A stretch of 64,000 bases of DNA from Anagrus nilaparvatae (lineage: Eukaryota > Arthropoda > Insecta > Hymenoptera > Mymaridae), in contig JAKSXM010000234.1 of assembly GCA_022575985.1 (NCBI GenBank), forward strand, positions 248,001 through 312,000, read 5' to 3'. The translations under genes were made by a program, and so were the position numbers. A model generated the notes under the pieces. That model saw nothing but the letters and a program-made list of their open reading frames with translations. It did not search any database and was not told where the DNA came from. Shown one piece after another: positions 24,440 through 35,999 of this stretch. How positions within the stretch are numbered: the first letter of the stretch is position 1; each line of letters begins with the position of its first letter.

Positions 24440-26428
24440 GGTCGTTCTATCCACCAATGGGTGTTTTTTGCGCAACATATTTGTAAATGAAATATTTTAA
24501 CCATATATTTATTTATAATAATTTTTTAATGAAAGAAAAATGCTTTTCAGTATTTGGTAAAAGAATATAAAAAAAAAATTGAAAATGTTTATTTGTTTAA
24601 ACAAATACGACCTGTTAAATTTTTGTAATTTTTGGCTAATAAAAGCCTGAGATTCCAGATCTGGGCAACTTGGATCAAAATTCTGTTTGGCTCAAATTTA
24701 AGATCATTCAATTTTAGGGAGAGGTATAGTGAGAAATTTTTCGCTAAACCTCTTCAGTAATAAGTTACAGCTAATTATTTATAAAAAAAAAGTTTAAAAT
24801 GTCCTAAAATTTATAAAAAAATAGCTATAACTCATTACTGAAGAGGTTTATTGAAAAATTTCCCACGATACCTCTCCCTAAAATCGAATGATCTTTAATG
24901 TAAGCCCAACACTCCCAACAGAATTTTGATCCAAGTTGCCCAGATCTGGAATCTCAGGCTTTTATGAGCCAAAAATTACAAAAATTTCATTTCATTTCAA
25001 TTTTGTTTACATTCTTTTACCAAATACTGAAAAACATTGATAGGGTCAAGGATGGGGTGGTGGACATCGATGCGGTTTTGAACACCCAGCGTTATTATAC
25101 CAAATAACTAAGATAGAAATAAGTGAAAAGATATTTTATCTAAAAAAAAATATTCTTTAAACGGTTACTTTCTTCTCTATCTAGTTTGTTTGAAAATTAT
25201 TAATTATTTATAATAATAAAAGCTTGAATCAAAATAGACTACTTGATATGGTATCGTTTTTTACTAAGTAAAAATACTAAGAATACTAAAAATACTAATA
25301 AAAAATACTAAGAATACGAGATACGTAAAATTGATATTTTGTTTATATTTTTTTAACAATAACAACTTTTTGCATTTATTTGATCAAGTAATCATCAAAC
25401 ATTAAATTCATAACAAAAAAAAAATCATTTTCTTCCTTTTTTATGCGTTTAATTAAGATGTCTAAGAACCCATCCTAAATATACTTAAAAATGTGGTTTT
25501 GGACATATATTTTATTTGAATGTCCAAAACAGCATACACGGATTTTAGTTTTGGACATTTGATTATTTTGTTAAAAATAAAGGTAATATCTCTAATCTTA
25601 ACAGTATCTAATTGTTAAATGTTGTCCAATCCAAAAGCAAATATTAAAAATTATTACATAAAATTTAATTTCGATTGAAAATAAAAATTTATTGCCGCTG
25701 TATCCCAATTGGTAATGCAGTGATGTCGATTAGCGAGAAGAACTCTCACTACTCCGACTAGGTTTCTTTTTCTCTTGTTCCCTTTTTTTGTTTATTTACA
25801 ATTAATTAGTATAAATAAAAAATTTTAATTAAAATATTTTCTTATGTTCACCTATACTCGACAAGTCGTTAGTAGCATGAATTTTTATAATTGATTAAAA
25901 ATTGGTAATAATTAATAATTAAAAATTTTTATATAAATAGTTCTATTTTTATTTAAAAATTATTTAAAAATTAATTAAAAATTAATTAAATGCCGTTATA
26001 TACCGATTGTTTATAATTTTTCTGATTATTATTTTAAAAAAATGTATTATGTAGATAGTTTTAAGAATGGTGTCCAAAACCCCATAAATTTCATGTCCAA
26101 AACCCTGTACTTAGTGTCCAAAACCCTGGTATTCTAGGTTTTCGCTATTAGAACTCTATTTAAAATTAAAATATTGATCGTATCAGGCAAATCACCGTTT
26201 ATTCCTCAAGAATTATGTTCATTATTCCTATTTAAAAAGTTATTACGTTAAAAACTACTATATTTTTTATTTTTATTCGTTACTAAAGTCACGAATTTCC
26301 TTAAAGTGTTCAAAACCCCATCCTTGACCCTACTCTTATTAAATAAATATTATTAAAAAAAATATATTTAAAATATTTCAGTTATAAATATGCTGCGCAA
26401 AAAACACTCAGTGGCGGATAGAATGCCC
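24440..26428. mobile_element. TTAA-flanked palindromic element, interrupted, in OR1 intron 3
   Basis: The ends GGTCGTTCTATCCACC and its imperfect complement GGCGGATAGAATGCCC lie between TTAA at 24,436-24,439 and 26,429-26,432, as for piggyBac-type insertions. The arms (24,440 to about 24,740, and about 24,840 rightward) are inverted copies. They share CCAGATCTGG...CTCAGGCTTTTAT and TGCGCAAAAAACAC. The right arm is split by another element at 25,043-26,330. An uninterrupted 721-bp family member lies at 28,680-29,400. No transposase. Confidence 0.75.
25043..26330. mobile_element. TA-flanked element nested in the TTAA palindrome
   Basis: The ends GGGTCAAGGATGGGGT and ACCCCATCCTTGACCC are inverted repeats, with TA duplicated at 25,041-25,042 and 26,331-26,332. 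Removing the element restores an arm sequence that matches the uninterrupted copy near 29,300. The right third carries several TCCAAAACC repeats. There is no transposase frame. A second, older and inverted member flanks the palindrome at 28,680-29,400. Confidence 0.75.
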
Positions 26429-26754
26429 TTAAGTAGAAAATTACTATTTGCCCTTTCATTTAATATTATATTAAAATTATGAAAAAAAGATTTATGCAAG
26501 GCAACTGCAATTACTACCCTACCAAAGCTTTGTCCTTTCGATCCATATTATAACATCGCATAGTATAAAATTTTTATACATAAATTATTAACCGTGGCAA
26601 TGATTGAAATGTTGACAAATTTTATCATTAATTATTATTCCCTTGTCTTTTCAGGCAAATATGCTTCATACTAAAAATTGTATAACTTTTTTTAATTTAT
26701 AGTATTTTTGAAATAAATTATTAAATTAAATTTATAAATTATTTTTTTTTGCAG

Positions 26755-26910
26755 AGTGCAAATTTCACTTCAAGCCTTTTCGAACAAAAATTTTATGAAT
26801 TATCAATAAATTCAAAAAAAAAATTGATATTCATCATGCAGAGATCACTGAAGCCAGTTATAATAACTGATAAAATATTTGTTAAATTATCATTGGAGTT
26901 GTTTATAAAG
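26755..26910 (+). CDS. OR1 exon 4
   Basis: Acceptor TTTTGCAG, donor GTAAGA. 156 nt, residues 315-366, phase 0 at both ends. It holds SANFTSSLFEQKFYELS and QRSLKPVIITDKIF, ending LSLELFIK, the conserved region before the last helix. Confidence 0.9.
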
Positions 26911-27439
26911 GTAAGAAATTTTAGATTAATATTTGTTAAGTTAATATGAGTTCGAAAAAATCGAGCCCAAAATATTTTATGTCGAAGGGATACGTAAGAA
27001 ATAGTAAATTACGCAATTAGGAAGAAAAGTTGAACGTTCGTCCCAGTGTGATATAATAAAATTGTTCTCTTTGAGTGGGATGAAAGCTCGTTTTTTCCGA
27101 TCAAACTTTGGGCCGATAAAAGTGATTTAGATCTTTGGAGTCAAAAAAAAAAGTTAAAAATGCTGAAAAAAAGACAGGATATTATGATCTAAAAACCTAA
27201 TAAGTTTTAAAAAAAATTTTTTATATACACGGAAAAGAATAAACACAGTGAACTTGATCATCGTTATTTATCATATTGACATCGAAACTAATAATGCCGA
27301 ACACTGAAAATATCCCTGTTTATCTAACTTAAAAATTAACTTGTATAAAACTAATTAAAAATTATTAACGATGTTAACACCGACTGTAATCTATATCTTT
27401 AAACGCGTTAATCTTGAATGTACGTATGTTTGATTAGGC

Positions 27440-27860
27440 TATCTCAAAAACCAACGGAATACAAGGAATCCAACGGTATAGGTCTCAATTTCGTGAAAAT
27501 TCGTTTTCTGAGAGTTTTCCTAAATTAAGCCATCTCATATACTTATGCATAGAATTTGGTGGAGTTTTCGTTAATTTTAAAATTATTTGTATGACCCGAC
27601 GAATTTTCGGTAGATCTCTTTAGATCTCCGCTGATAGTTTTTGATCTCTTGTGGAATCAATTTGCATATTTTGAATTGACTGAGGTGGCGCAGATACATG
27701 TCGATGATTAATGTGAGCCTTGATTGATCTCCGGAGATCTAAAGAGATCTAAACAGATCGAAAAATTGGCGAGATCTCTTTAAAACTGCGCAGATCACTT
27801 TTGATCTCCGGAGATCTCTGGATATTTAAATAGATCTTCAGAGATCTGTGGAATGAAAAA
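27440..27860. repeat. GATC-dense segment in OR1 intron 4
   Basis: Over roughly 250 bp (27,600-27,850) there are many GATC cores, including GATCTCCGGAGATC twice and several AGATCT. The outer part is ordinary AT-rich intron. The surroundings contain almost none. There are no clear tandem units; the clustering looks like expansion and decay of a short dyad. Confidence 0.6.
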
Positions 27861-28542
27861 AAAATATAAAAATTTATAAAATTTATGTCATTTAAAATCA
27901 TTAAATGAAGGTATTAAAGGATAATTTGATTTTTTTATGCGTTTTGAATAGTTAATTTTAAGGAAATAGGACCTGGTAAATGAATAAAAAATGTTAATGA
28001 AGCTATTAATTGATAAATTTGATTTTTTTATGGGTTTTAAATACTTCAAGGAAATAGGTGAAAAATTTCAAAGTATAGCTAAATATTTACAATTTTATTA
28101 ACAACTTATTATTTAACATGCTTTACTTTTAAATTAGAACTCTTTTTTTCACATTAATAAATAATTGACTATATAATTGAATATATAACTTTTATAACAT
28201 TTTATTAAAGATATGCTAAGGACTTAAAATTTTAAATTTCATTTGAAATTATCAAAACAATAATTTGATTTTATCGCATTTTGTTTATTCTATTTACTAA
28301 AATAATTTTATAATTTCATAACTAATTTATTACCTATTTGACATGATTTTTTTTAAACCTTATTTCAATTATAAAAAAAAAATTATAAAATATTTTGATT
28401 AAATTAATATGAACGCTAAAAGTGCTGTTGGTTTTTATTTGAATGAAATCTACCAATTTATGCTATAAATATTTGAAGTCTGAAAAATTAATAATGTTAA
28501 GAAATTTTTGTAAAACAGATGGGTTTTTAAGATTTTAAGGTA

Positions 28543-29530
28543 ATTCGTGACTTTACTAACGAATAAAAATAAAAAATTTAGTATTCATTTGCGTAATATC
28601 TTTTTAAATAGCAAAAATGAACATAATTCTTGAAGAATAAACAGATATTTGCCAGATACCGTCAATATTTTAATTTTAAGGACGCTCTGTCCACCACTGG
28701 GTGTTTTTTGCGCAGTATATTTATAACTAAAATATTTTAACTATATATTTATTTATAATAATTTTTTAATGAAAGAATCAATACTTTTCAGTATTTAGTA
28801 CAAGAATATGAAAAAAAAAATTAAAATTGTTTATTTGTTTAAACAAATACGACCTGTTAAATTTTTGAAATTTTCGGGTCATAAAAGCCTGAGTTCCCAG
28901 ATCTGGGCTACTTGGATCAAAATTCTGCTTGGCTCATATTGAAGATTATTCAATTCTAGGTGGAGGTATCGTGGGAAATTTTTCGCTAAACCTTTTCAGT
29001 AATGAGTTATACCTATTTGTTTATAAATTGTAGAGAATTTTTAACTTTTTTTTTATAAACAATTAGCTGTAACTCATTACAGCGATTTAGCGAAAAATTT
29101 CCCACGATATTATCCCACCACCTAGAATTGAATGATCTTCAATATGAGCCAAGCAGAATTTTGATCCAAGTAGTCCAGATCTGGGAACTCAGGCTTTTAT
29201 GACCCGAAAATTTCAAAAATTTAACAGGTCGTATTTGTTTAAACAAATGAACAATTTTAATTTTTTTTTTTATATTCTTGTACTAAATACTGAAAAGCAT
29301 TGATTCTTTCATAAAAAATTATTATAAATAAATATATGGTTAAAATATTTTAGTTACAAATATACTGCGCAAAAAACACCCAGTGGTGGACAGAGCGCCC
29401 TTAAATACATACAGCTTTACTAGAGAAAACCTATAGTACTGGGGTTTTGGACACTAACTATAGGGCTTCGGATATGAAATTTATGTGGTTTAGGACACTA
29501 TACTTAAAACTAACTACAAATCAAATAGGT
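28543..29530 (-). mobile_element. Older inverted copy of the TA element, split by a TTAA palindrome
   Basis: 28,543-28,675 and 29,405-29,530, read on the minus strand, match consecutive parts of the right third of the element at 25,043-26,330. They share AATTCGTGACTTTA, CATAATTCTTGA and GGGGTTTTGGACACTAA. The 721 bp between them are the palindromic element at 28,680-29,400. The host-guest relation is therefore the reverse of that at 24,440-26,428. Confidence 0.65.
28680..29400. mobile_element. TTAA-flanked palindromic element, 721 bp, intact
   Basis: TTAA at 28,676-28,679 and 29,401-29,404 flanks the ends GGACGCTCTGTCCACCACTG and CAGTGGTGGACAGAGCGCCC. The whole element is a near-perfect palindrome centred near 29,040, with CAGATCTGGG in both arms. 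It is in OR1 intron 4. Non-autonomous piggyBac-like by target site only; no coding sequence. Confidence 0.8.
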
Positions 29531-30239
29531 AATATCTTTAATAAAATGTTATTCAGTCGAATCTCTCAATTCGCCCTGAGGGTAATGACGGATTTTAGTA
29601 AGTCACGTGGTTTCCCCTTTTTTATTGGGAAAACTTTACACGTAAAGCATAGGAAAAATTATGAAAATTGGAGATTAAACAATTATAAACTGTATTTTAG
29701 ATAAAATTTTTTTAGCAAAGCAAATGTATAATAATAAAATGTATATTTATTTTATAAAATAAAAAAAATATAGAAAAGTAACTTTTATAAAAGTTAATTT
29801 TATTTATGTTAAGAGGGTTGTGTGCGGTATTCAATGCAAATGTATTAAATTAGTTTTTATGTTACAATTTGATTAAATTTGATAAATTATTGATAAAAAC
29901 TGTTAATAATTGTTATCGCTAAGAAAATGCAAGCAATAATGATATTTTCTTTTCTATGAGAAAAATAATATCAATACTTTTGAGTCATCAAACAGAAGAT
30001 TGTAATGTTTTTATTGTTATTTTTACAAAGACAATATACATCTTTGTGTTGGGATGAATATAATTTATGCTAATTTATATTCTTTAACAAAAAATCTGCC
30101 AAAAATTCAATTATTTCACCTAAAAACAATAAAATATAAACAAAAAACATATGATCTTTCTTTTTTGATATTTGCTTTTTAATAAAATTTACTCTTTAGT
30201 GTGTACAAGTTAATGTTTTGTGTAATGATACGTTTTCTA

Positions 30240-30660
30240 GCGATGTACCTATAGTTCAGGAGGTAAGCTACCTCTCCTAAACCCCGCGCCTTTTTTTAGT
30301 GCCCCGGAAGCACTTCGGACTGCGTTATCTACATAATGCCATTTTTTTATCCTAAGTCCTTAAGCCCAGGTTTTTCAAAGTATCCTAATTATTATTAAGT
30401 CTTATTTGACCCTTATATTTTTTGGATTGAAGTGAGGGTGTTCTATCCATTAACAAAAATAAGTCCTTAACAAAGTTAAATATACATAGTTAAATGTAAC
30501 ATGTTTATAGGGAGAGGTACCCCAGAAGGTTCGGTATTTGAGGGGGGAGTCAATTGGGACTAAGAATAATGTCGATTTAGGGACTTAGAATTATATATTA
30601 CATATATTTAGTAAACATGTTCCATGCACAGTATTTTAGTATAATATAGTTGCTTTTAAC
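30240..30660. repeat. GGGACTTAG-type repeat copy in OR1 intron 4
   Basis: Contains CTAAGTCCTTAAGCCC, TTAGGGACTTAGAATT and AACATGTTCCATGC. The same string set recurs at 35,455-35,990, 43,680-43,890 (inverted) and 47,270-47,480. It also has a short hairpin AGGAGGTAAGCTACCTCTCCT near 30,257. Non-coding interspersed family. Confidence 0.5.
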
Positions 30661-30857
30661 ATACAAAAATATTTTTGACTCGATTTTAAAGCTTGGTCAT
30701 AACATTCATATATGTATATATATGCATTCATATATATGTATATTCATATACATATATTTTATGTATATATAAACTTTAGTGTAAATGCTACAGAAATATA
30801 TTAAAACTCTTAAAGAATTATAATTATTTAGTCTAAAGTTATATATAATGATTGCAG

Positions 30858-30914
30858 ATAGTAAAATTTTCTTACACAACTTTCAGTGTTTTGAGAACTA
30901 CATCGAATAAGTAA
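30858..30914 (+). CDS. OR1 exon 5 (last coding exon)
   Basis: Acceptor ATTGCAG. 18 codons and TAA read IVKFSYTTFSVLRTTSNK, the typical last helix end of insect ORs (xxKxSYSxFTxL). An AATAAA lies at 31,083-31,088. Confidence 0.88.
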   Translation: MVKFSYTTFSVLRTTSNK

Positions 30915-31782
30915 TGAAGATTTTTTTAAATTCTTCAAAAATGAGAATTCAATCTATAAAGAAAGTATCAATGCATAAAAAAAAAAAAATTCAAAAAATG
31001 GTTTGGAATCTCACTAATTTTCAATTATCTAAAAAATTTAAGTATTACTTTTTAATTTTTATGATTTACAGCGTATTAATGAAATAAATTGGCCATTTAT
31101 CAGTAATGTTACATATTGGACTAAATAGACCATTATTGCACTTGAAGGTAAAATAAAAAACTAGCTATATTGAATCCACAAAAACGCAAAGCACTTAGTA
31201 AAATACTAGCGTCCGGTGGTAAAAAGTGACTGGAATAAATCTATAACTATATTTCACAATGCAATTTAACATTAAAAATTTTATCTTCAAATCTAGCGTG
31301 GGTCTTAATTTTTTCAAATAATTTATACAGTTTTGTATTTGAATAAAGTTTTAAAATTGTAATTACTGAATTTAATTTAAATTCTCTTTACCATATATTT
31401 GAGTGCTTAAATTACTTATCTAATTTTTTCTTGCGCGATACAATATCTTAGTCCAAACTTTGTATCTAATAAGGACGTAGTCTCAATTAGAATGATTTAT
31501 TTATTTATTTATTTATTTAATATTTTCATACATGTGAAAATTTGATGGGTATGTACTACCCTTTACAGTTGTAGATATACATTTTGATTGGTCTAGTTGT
31601 ACTTTATTTGAACTAAAAGTATATTAAAATTTAAGTTTAAAAGCTATAAAATAAACATATAATAAATAAATTAAATTTTATATTATATACATTTGATTTA
31701 TATTCATAAAATAAATAAACAATTAATGTACAAGTTAGTTTAATTCAATAAATATAAGAAAATCTAGATCAAAATGCATTAT

Positions 31783-32388
31783 TCAATATTTTTTACTGTA
31801 CATGGTTTGTAATCTAATCTTTAGAGCGTTTTTGTCGTTCATCAGATTCTGGTCATCTTTGGAAAGACCGTTCCAAAGACGTCTGAATCTGTAGGATGGA
31901 GAGTTAAAAATATTATCATTTGTAGTTCCGATTTCTTTGAAATGTCTTTGGGATCTTAAACTGTAATCTAATTTTCTGAGTTCAAATTTATTCTTTAAAT
32001 TATCGTCAACAGCCCTTCCCGATATTATGTCAGAAAAAATTAACAAGTCATTTATTAGATGATAGGATTTTATTGTATATAAATTAGCCAAAATAGAAAC
32101 TCTAGAATAATCATGATCTGTATAGTTCATGTTTATTCCACATTTAAATGATAAATATCTTAAAAAACGTTTATTTACGTAATCAAGCTCTTTAAAGTCA
32201 ACCTCAAAGTTAGGAGACCATATTACCGATCCAAACATAAAATTTGGAAGAACTAGGGTCTTGTATAAATATAGAGTGGTGTTAAATGAAAAATTTTTAG
32301 TAATACGCTTTATAAATCCCAAGGTTTGCAAGGATTTTGACTTCACAGACCTTATATGTTCACGAAAACACCAACTAGAATTCACCAA
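31783..32388 (-). pseudogene. LINE ORF2 C-terminal fragment
   Basis: 201 residues following the RT thumb, starting VNSSWCFREHI. It contains LYLYKTLVLPNFMFGSVIWSP (a standard post-RT motif of jockey-like LINEs) and FRRLWNGLS near the end. It is out of frame with the RT part. Confidence 0.75.
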
Positions 32389-32579
32389 GACTCCCAGATC
32401 CCTAATAGAGGAAACTCTTTCAATAATATTTCATAGCATATAATCTTGTAATTATATGCTATGTTACTGCTGCACCTAAAAACAGACAATAATTTACGCT
32501 TATCTACGTTAATAGATAATGAATTTTCATCACTCGATTTTATATAATTATCTATTTCCAGCTGCAACAGTTCACAGTC

Positions 32580-33584
32580 TCAAACTGATGCTATTTTCTT
32601 GCTTAACTTTGAGTCATCCGCAAATAACTCGAGTCTCGCATTTTGCACAGCATCAGGGAGAACATTGATTAATATATTAAAGAATATGGGGCCCAGATGG
32701 CTTCCCTGGGGTACACCTGACGAGGCCCAAATAGGATTAGAAGTACTATAATTTACCGGAATCATCAGCTGTCTATTTTCCAAATAGGATTTAATCCAAT
32801 TTAGCAAAAGCCCCCGAATACCCCAAGCATGTAGTTTTTTTACTAACAAGCTATGGTCTACAGTATCGAAGGCTTTCGAATAATCGTAATAAATAATATC
32901 CATCTGATTATTAGCTTTTAATGATTCGTTTGCATCATGTGATAAATTCAATAAGTTAGTAATTATAGACCTACCCTTTACAAAACCGTGTTGGTTATTT
33001 ACAATTACTCTATTTAATTGAGTACTTATTTTATCTAAAACTAGCTTTTCAAAGAGTTTGGGTATCCTACTAAGAATGGTTACTGGTCTATAATTACTAA
33101 CAAGTTTTTTGTTGCCACTTTTGAAAATAGGGCTTATAAATCCCGATTTCCAGACATCAGGAAAAACACCTGATTCTAACGATATTTTAAAAAGAAGTAA
33201 TAAAGGATAGGCAATTGATGGGGAACATTTCTTAATTAATATCTCAGGGAGACCATCAGGACCCGAAAGATTTGAATTTTTCAAGTTCTTAAGACCATTT
33301 CTTACATCATCTAAAGTTATTCTAATATTCTCAATAATCTCAAAGAATTCAAAATTAAAATTTCTATTTAAAATTGGCGAATTTGGCTCTAATGGCTGCT
33401 TAAAACTCAAAGAAAAGAATTCAGCAAAAAGATTTGCTGATTCTTCAAAGTTTTTGGCATCTCTATCATCAAAAGAAACTAATTTGGGAGATTCGTTAGT
33501 TCGTCTATGTGAATTTGTAAAAGACCAAAATTTTGAAAAATTATATTTAGCCGAATTATCAATATATTTCCTATACGTATTCAA
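32580..33584 (-). pseudogene. LINE reverse transcriptase fragment
   Basis: A 334-residue open frame holding the RT fingers and palm: NYRPVTILSRIPKLFEKLV (motif around residue 160), the first catalytic Asp in YDYSKAFD, GVPQGSHLGPIFF, and the FADD catalytic pair near the end. It stops at TGA, but the same frame continues for about 60 residues. Confidence 0.88.
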
Positions 33585-33789
33585 TGAAATTTTTGATAGT
33601 CTAATGCATATTGCTCTAGATTTCTTAAAAAGAATGTAATAGTAAATTTTCTTTGTTTTTTTTCATTTGGTATGTAGTTTTTTTTTTTTTATTTATTTCT
33701 CTAATTAATTCTAAACTATACCAATTTGGAAATTTTTTATATTTTATACATTTATTAGGAACTAGTAATTCAATTAATTTAAAAATTAT

Positions 33790-34206
33790 TTAATAAAATA
33801 TATTAACACATTTATTTAAATTAAATAAATTTTTTTGAAAATCAACATCATTTATACAGTCATTAAATAAATTATAATCTACCTTATTGAAGTTCAGACG
33901 AGACGGATGGTACTTTTTTTCTTGAAGTTGTTTGGTAAAGTTGATTGTGAAAGTGGCTGATTCATGGTGATTTTTATCAATATCTACAATTGCGTCGTCT
34001 TTATGAGAAAATAAAATGGAATCTTTTTCTGCAAATACTAAGTCCAATGTGTAGTCTTTTTTCGGATGCTCAGGATGATGTTGAATATAGTTTATACTAG
34101 TAAAATAATCCTTAAGCATATTAGAGATTTCAATATCTTTGGTTTTAGTCTTATTTAATACTGTAATTGATAGATGATCTTCAATCGATTCATTTATTAG
34201 CTTCAC
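33790..34206 (-). pseudogene. LINE endonuclease C-terminal fragment
   Basis: 138-residue frame with YTLDLVFAE and a decayed H(E/D)S-type region where APE endonucleases have the SDHxP motif. It is separated from the RT frame by a broken low-complexity stretch. The true element edge is near 34,191, so the first codons come from the flank. Confidence 0.6.
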
Positions 34207-34615
34207 TTAAATTTTAATGTGAACACCATAAAAAAATGTAAATTTTAAATTATTATTTTGTTTCTTTAAAATTTTTTATAAAATAAATTTTAGGTTAATT
34301 TTTTTAGTCAATAAGGAACCAGTAAATTTTTTTAATTCATAATTATTTTATTATAGTAATAATTTCGGTAGTGTAATTACTACCCTCTTCAGACTAAAAT
34401 ACAAAAAATAAAGTATTTTAATAAAAATAACAAATTTTTATAACATATACATACAAATTTTTGTCAATTTTTACCTTATTATATTATAAATAAGATGTAG
34501 ATTTTATACAACTGACAATTTTTTATTTGCTTATATTTTGTCAATCATTATTTTAAACTTTCATTGATATTATTACAATTAAAATACAATCCCAGTTGGC
34601 ACAAACAATTCGTCA

Positions 34616-34727
34616 CGAATTCGGAACGAATTCGGAGGTATTCGAAACGAATTCGTTCCGAATTCGGCACGAATTAAAAATCGGAGTAAAATCGAATTCG
34701 TTTGTTATTCGTCTCGAATTCGTTAAA
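34616..34727. repeat. GAATTC-dense segment
   Basis: Six GAATTC in about 110 bp, most as (C)GAATTCG, in a row of near-tandem units of the type GGAACGAATTC / GTCTCGAATTC. This is a degenerate dyad array of unknown role, compositionally isolated in AT-rich DNA. Confidence 0.7.
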
Positions 34728-35202
34728 AAAAAAAAAAATAATAATACAAAATTTAGTAAATATAGGTTTTTTTAAGCTGAATAGCATTCATATTACTTGT
34801 AATTCGTTTTAGGGTTATTTTTTAAAATAATTCAAATTACTGTTCATAAAAATATAATTGAGCATGAAATTGAGTAATTATCGTATAAAATTTGCTATAA
34901 ATATAAAATTACCTTTTTCAAATACTTTAAAATTTTTCGGGACTTGTAATTTTGTAATTTTAAACTTTTTTTTTCACCAACTTAAATTTTCTTTTTTTTT
35001 TTTAAGTTTTCACAACTTTTTATTTCATAAAAAAAACTTATTTTTTATTTCAGTTTATAAAATGTAATAGCTTGTAATTAAACAAATTTTTTAATATTAT
35101 AGCAAATAATTATTTTAAAGGATAAATATTAGGATAAAAATTAGGACTTAGGTAAAATAAACTGCATAACACCAACATTTTGCAAAATAAATCATATTAT
35201 TA

Positions 35203-35329
35203 TTAAAATAAAAAAACATTAAAATACAGATTTCTCTTGCGGTCAATTCCAATTTTCTCAAGACAACTGCACAAGACTTGAACATATGCTGGGTTGAGCC
35301 AAGATTGAGCGCGTTTAGAGGCAGCATTT
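35203..35329 (-). pseudogene. Exon-like minus-strand segment, unknown
   Basis: On the minus strand an AG acceptor (35,330-35,331) precedes 42 open codons to TAA (35,203-35,205). The peptide has ordinary amino-acid composition (NAASKRAQSWLNPAYVQVLC...LEKIGIDRKR), unlike the low-complexity frames nearby. No family recognised. It could be a last exon of a host gene, or a fragment of a transposon protein. Confidence 0.35.
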
Positions 35330-35454
35330 CTGCAATATAGGAAAGACATTTTTTACTTACAGGATAAGTATTGTAAAATTAATGTATTGTAAGTAATCTT
35401 TTTGAATTTGAACATGCAATATTCTTATGCAGGAAATGAAAATAATTTTGAATT

Positions 35455-35990
35455 CAGGACTTGGGCTTTTAACACGGGGCCTGTTTATAGGGTGACTTGA
35501 AAAAGGTCCCTAATTCATGAATTTTTAGGCTGAGGGGGTTAAATGGACTAAAAGTAATTTTGATTTAGGGACTTAAATTACTTTAGGCTTATGGACTTCA
35601 TTTCACTTTAGGGACTTATAATAATGTTGGCTAAAGGACTTATAGTAATTAGGGAGTAGAAGTTAAAACTATTATAAGTCAACATGTTCCATGCTCTTTG
35701 AGTGTGTTAACACACAAACCTATAGTTACAAGATTTTTTTATCATGGAACAAGATTATAGACAAGAGGGGGGGGGGTATTTCAAACATGTCATTTTTTGG
35801 GGTGGGGTTAAATATACCATATTGGTCGGGGGTATTAGATGTGCTATATTGTGGGGGGGGGGTCAAATGGTCTTAGACTAATTCCGATATAGGGACTTAA
35901 AATAATTTCGGTAAATGAGTACAGATTAATAAGGGATTTTGGAGCGTAAAATTATTTGTTTTGGCTTCAGGACTTAAAATTATAAAGACT
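35455..35990. repeat. GGGACTTA repeat block with G-tracts
   Basis: At least five degenerate ~25-bp units of the form TTTAGGGACTTAAAATAATTT lie here, plus AACATGTTCCATGC at about 35,682. Runs of ten or more G occur near 35,767 and 35,855. Open frames here are artefacts of the repeats. Confidence 0.6.
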
Positions 35991-35999
35991 TCCAGGTTG

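Larger units (their letters stand above)
22710..30914 (+). pseudogene. OR1: odorant receptor (7tm_6), one in-frame TAG
   Basis: Insect odorant receptor, a seven-helix subunit that forms ligand-gated channels with Orco in olfactory neuron dendrites. It has five exons: 22,710-23,065, 23,130-23,510, 23,596-23,800, 26,755-26,910 and 30,858-30,914. They join in consistent phases (2, 1, 0, 0) into 384 codons, the usual length for the family. The C-terminal half carries the family signature: GNHVLLQ, a Ser/Phe-rich exon start, QRSLKP, LSLELF, and KFSYTTFSVLR at the end. The start codon has the conserved promoter block behind it. The only lesion seen is TAG at codon 96 (22,995-22,997), exactly shared with OR2. 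Either it is a recent pseudogene or the stop is read through. Introns 3 and 4 (about 2.95 and 3.95 kb) are full of mobile elements. The family assignment is firm; functional status is not. Confidence 0.85.
31502..34191 (-). mobile_element. 5'-truncated non-LTR retrotransposon (LINE)
   Basis: On the minus strand it runs from a partial endonuclease region (about 34,190-33,790, with YTLDLVF) through a reverse transcriptase (33,584-32,580) to a C-terminal region (32,388-31,783). It ends in an (AAAT)n tail at 31,500-31,525. RT landmarks are LSGPDGLP, NYRPVTILS, YYDYSKAFDTVDH, GVPQGSHLGP and LFADDSKL. It is dead: an in-frame TGA after the FADD motif (32,580-32,582), frameshifts near 32,400-32,450 and 33,600-33,790, and no 5' half. 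It looks like the jockey/CR1 group; the exact clade is not determined. Inserted 3' of OR1; unit 2 retains the empty site at about 50,570-50,585. Confidence 0.88.

Noticed and set aside
24245..24478. 77-codon minus frame
   Set aside because: It spans the junction of two repeats (AGCGACCC family and TTAA palindrome), so cannot be a conserved gene.
25690..25780. Possible tRNA/SINE promoter boxes (TATCCCAATTGG, CTCCGACTAGG)
   Set aside because: The A-box fit is poor and no matching B box or cloverleaf could be built; left unannotated.
30700..30770. ATATGTATATATA-type simple repeat
   Set aside because: Ordinary low-complexity microsatellite of this AT-rich genome.
31069..31129. Possible alternative OR last exon after a TTTACAG acceptor (ending NVTYWTK, stop)
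   Set aside because: The acceptor is lost in the orphan copy (38,297 region) and the block is deleted after OR2; exon 5 at 30,858 carries the true C-terminal signature.
35455..35990. Regularly spaced short repeats, CRISPR-like at first glance
   Set aside because: Units are degenerate and unequal in spacing, and the genome is eukaryotic.
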